Shown: positions 63,843-64,000 of the stretch, piece by piece
How the letters are laid out: every line of letters begins with the position of its first letter
How positions within the stretch are numbered: position 1 is the first letter of the stretch
Origin: Chloroflexi bacterium HGW-Chloroflexi-2
Lineage (GTDB): Bacteria; Chloroflexota; Anaerolineae; Anaerolineales; Anaerolineaceae
NCBI GenBank assembly: GCA_002840735.1
Contig: PHBY01000010.1
Location: forward strand, 105,546-169,545
Direction: 5' to 3'
DNA: 64,000 nt
Notes under the pieces: generated by a model
Told to the model about the DNA's origin: nothing
Seen by the model: only the letters and a program-made list of their open reading frames with translations
Database searches by the model: none
Translations under genes and position numbers: made by a program

Positions 63843-63894
63843 GCCTGTGGTTAAAACCACAGGCTGATAGATTCAAACCTGTTCAAACAGGTTT
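63843..63894. repeat. Paired palindromes, module B
   Basis: GCCTGTGGTT-AA-AACCACAGGC (63843-63864) and AAACCTGTT-CA-AACAGGTTT (63875-63894), centres 31 bases apart. Same architecture as 60761-60811 in the opposite orientation. Confidence 0.75.
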
Positions 63895-63905
63895 ATCACG
63901 TAGAG

Positions 63906-64000
63906 GCTGTCCAAAAAGAAGAAAAAAACAGCCCTTATTGACCAATTTAATTGGATATTTAGAAAAACAAAAAAAATAGGCGGCTAAATAGCTGCCAATT
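63906..64000. other. Possible insertion-sequence end at the window edge
   Basis: GAGGCTGTCCAAAAAG resembles the terminal repeats of several IS families, and the sequence running to the right edge has no gene that I can support. Too little is present to name an element. Confidence 0.3.

Overview
The window looks like a piece of chromosome from an Anaerolineae-type member of the Chloroflexota, with moderately low GC by eye. The indications are a 1,070-residue SARP/NB-ARC/TPR regulator beside a short W-x-ASLEDP protein, a DUF5667 protein with an acidic tail, secreted and lipoproteins of Chloroflexota style (one ends FLPLLTK), and many GAF, CBS and two-component proteins. Most of this is family recognition from memory. 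No rRNA, CRISPR array, complete prophage or complete IS was seen.

Layout. 1-8 kb: a Ca2+-type P-ATPase cut by the window edge, glgC, an MFS transporter, an OsmC-family gene with an in-frame UGA, and a metal ATPase with its CopZ-like chaperone next to a Crp/Fnr regulator. 8.6-16 kb: a multi-GAF diguanylate cyclase, tRNA-Asp, a dead GNAT gene, EamA exporter, DUF2202 ferritin-like protein, a small membrane ORF overlapping a CBS protein, and xylB. 16.4-24.6 kb: a truncated REP/RAYT locus, the SARP regulator with its divergent small protein and secreted beta-helix protein, a TolB-like lipoprotein and a 36-residue basic protein. 24.9-33.5 kb: GNAT-like protein, a second OsmC protein, a glutamate-dehydrogenase-like/PPDK_N-like/gdhA cluster and a NarL-type two-component system. 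33.7-40.8 kb: DUF5667, an STT3-like membrane protein, a DUF4143 ATPase under a three-copy operator, a hydrolase behind a second operator array, a DUF4037 protein and two tRNA-Ser genes. 40.9-48.6 kb: a leftward cluster for membrane lipid or glycolipid work (two glycosyltransferases plus a fragment, patatin, UppS, radical SAM, phasin-like, broken degV, HTH regulator). 48.7-52.2 kb: an ABC-2 exporter operon. 52.7-64 kb: KilA-N protein, zinc-ribbon genes, an NAD-dependent epimerase, a lipoprotein with a homopolymer frameshift, leuS, HD protein, and a Na+/Ca2+-exchanger-like gene coupled to a PII-like gene with a second PII-like paralogue upstream.

The strongest unusual signals are: (1) an OsmC-family gene in which UGA occupies the first catalytic cysteine position and is followed 20 nt later by a SECIS-like hairpin, so it is a probable selenoprotein; (2) three copies of TGATTTCA-N7-TGAAATCA with exact 33-bp periodicity over a near-consensus leaderless promoter of an ATPase gene; (3) a glutamate-dehydrogenase paralogue without the catalytic lysine, in an operon with a PPDK_N-like protein lacking the phosphohistidine domain; (4) PII-like proteins with a cation exchanger; (5) paired palindromes whose loops are conserved while their stems differ. 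About ten genes are broken or are remnants, which is a high load for 64 kb.
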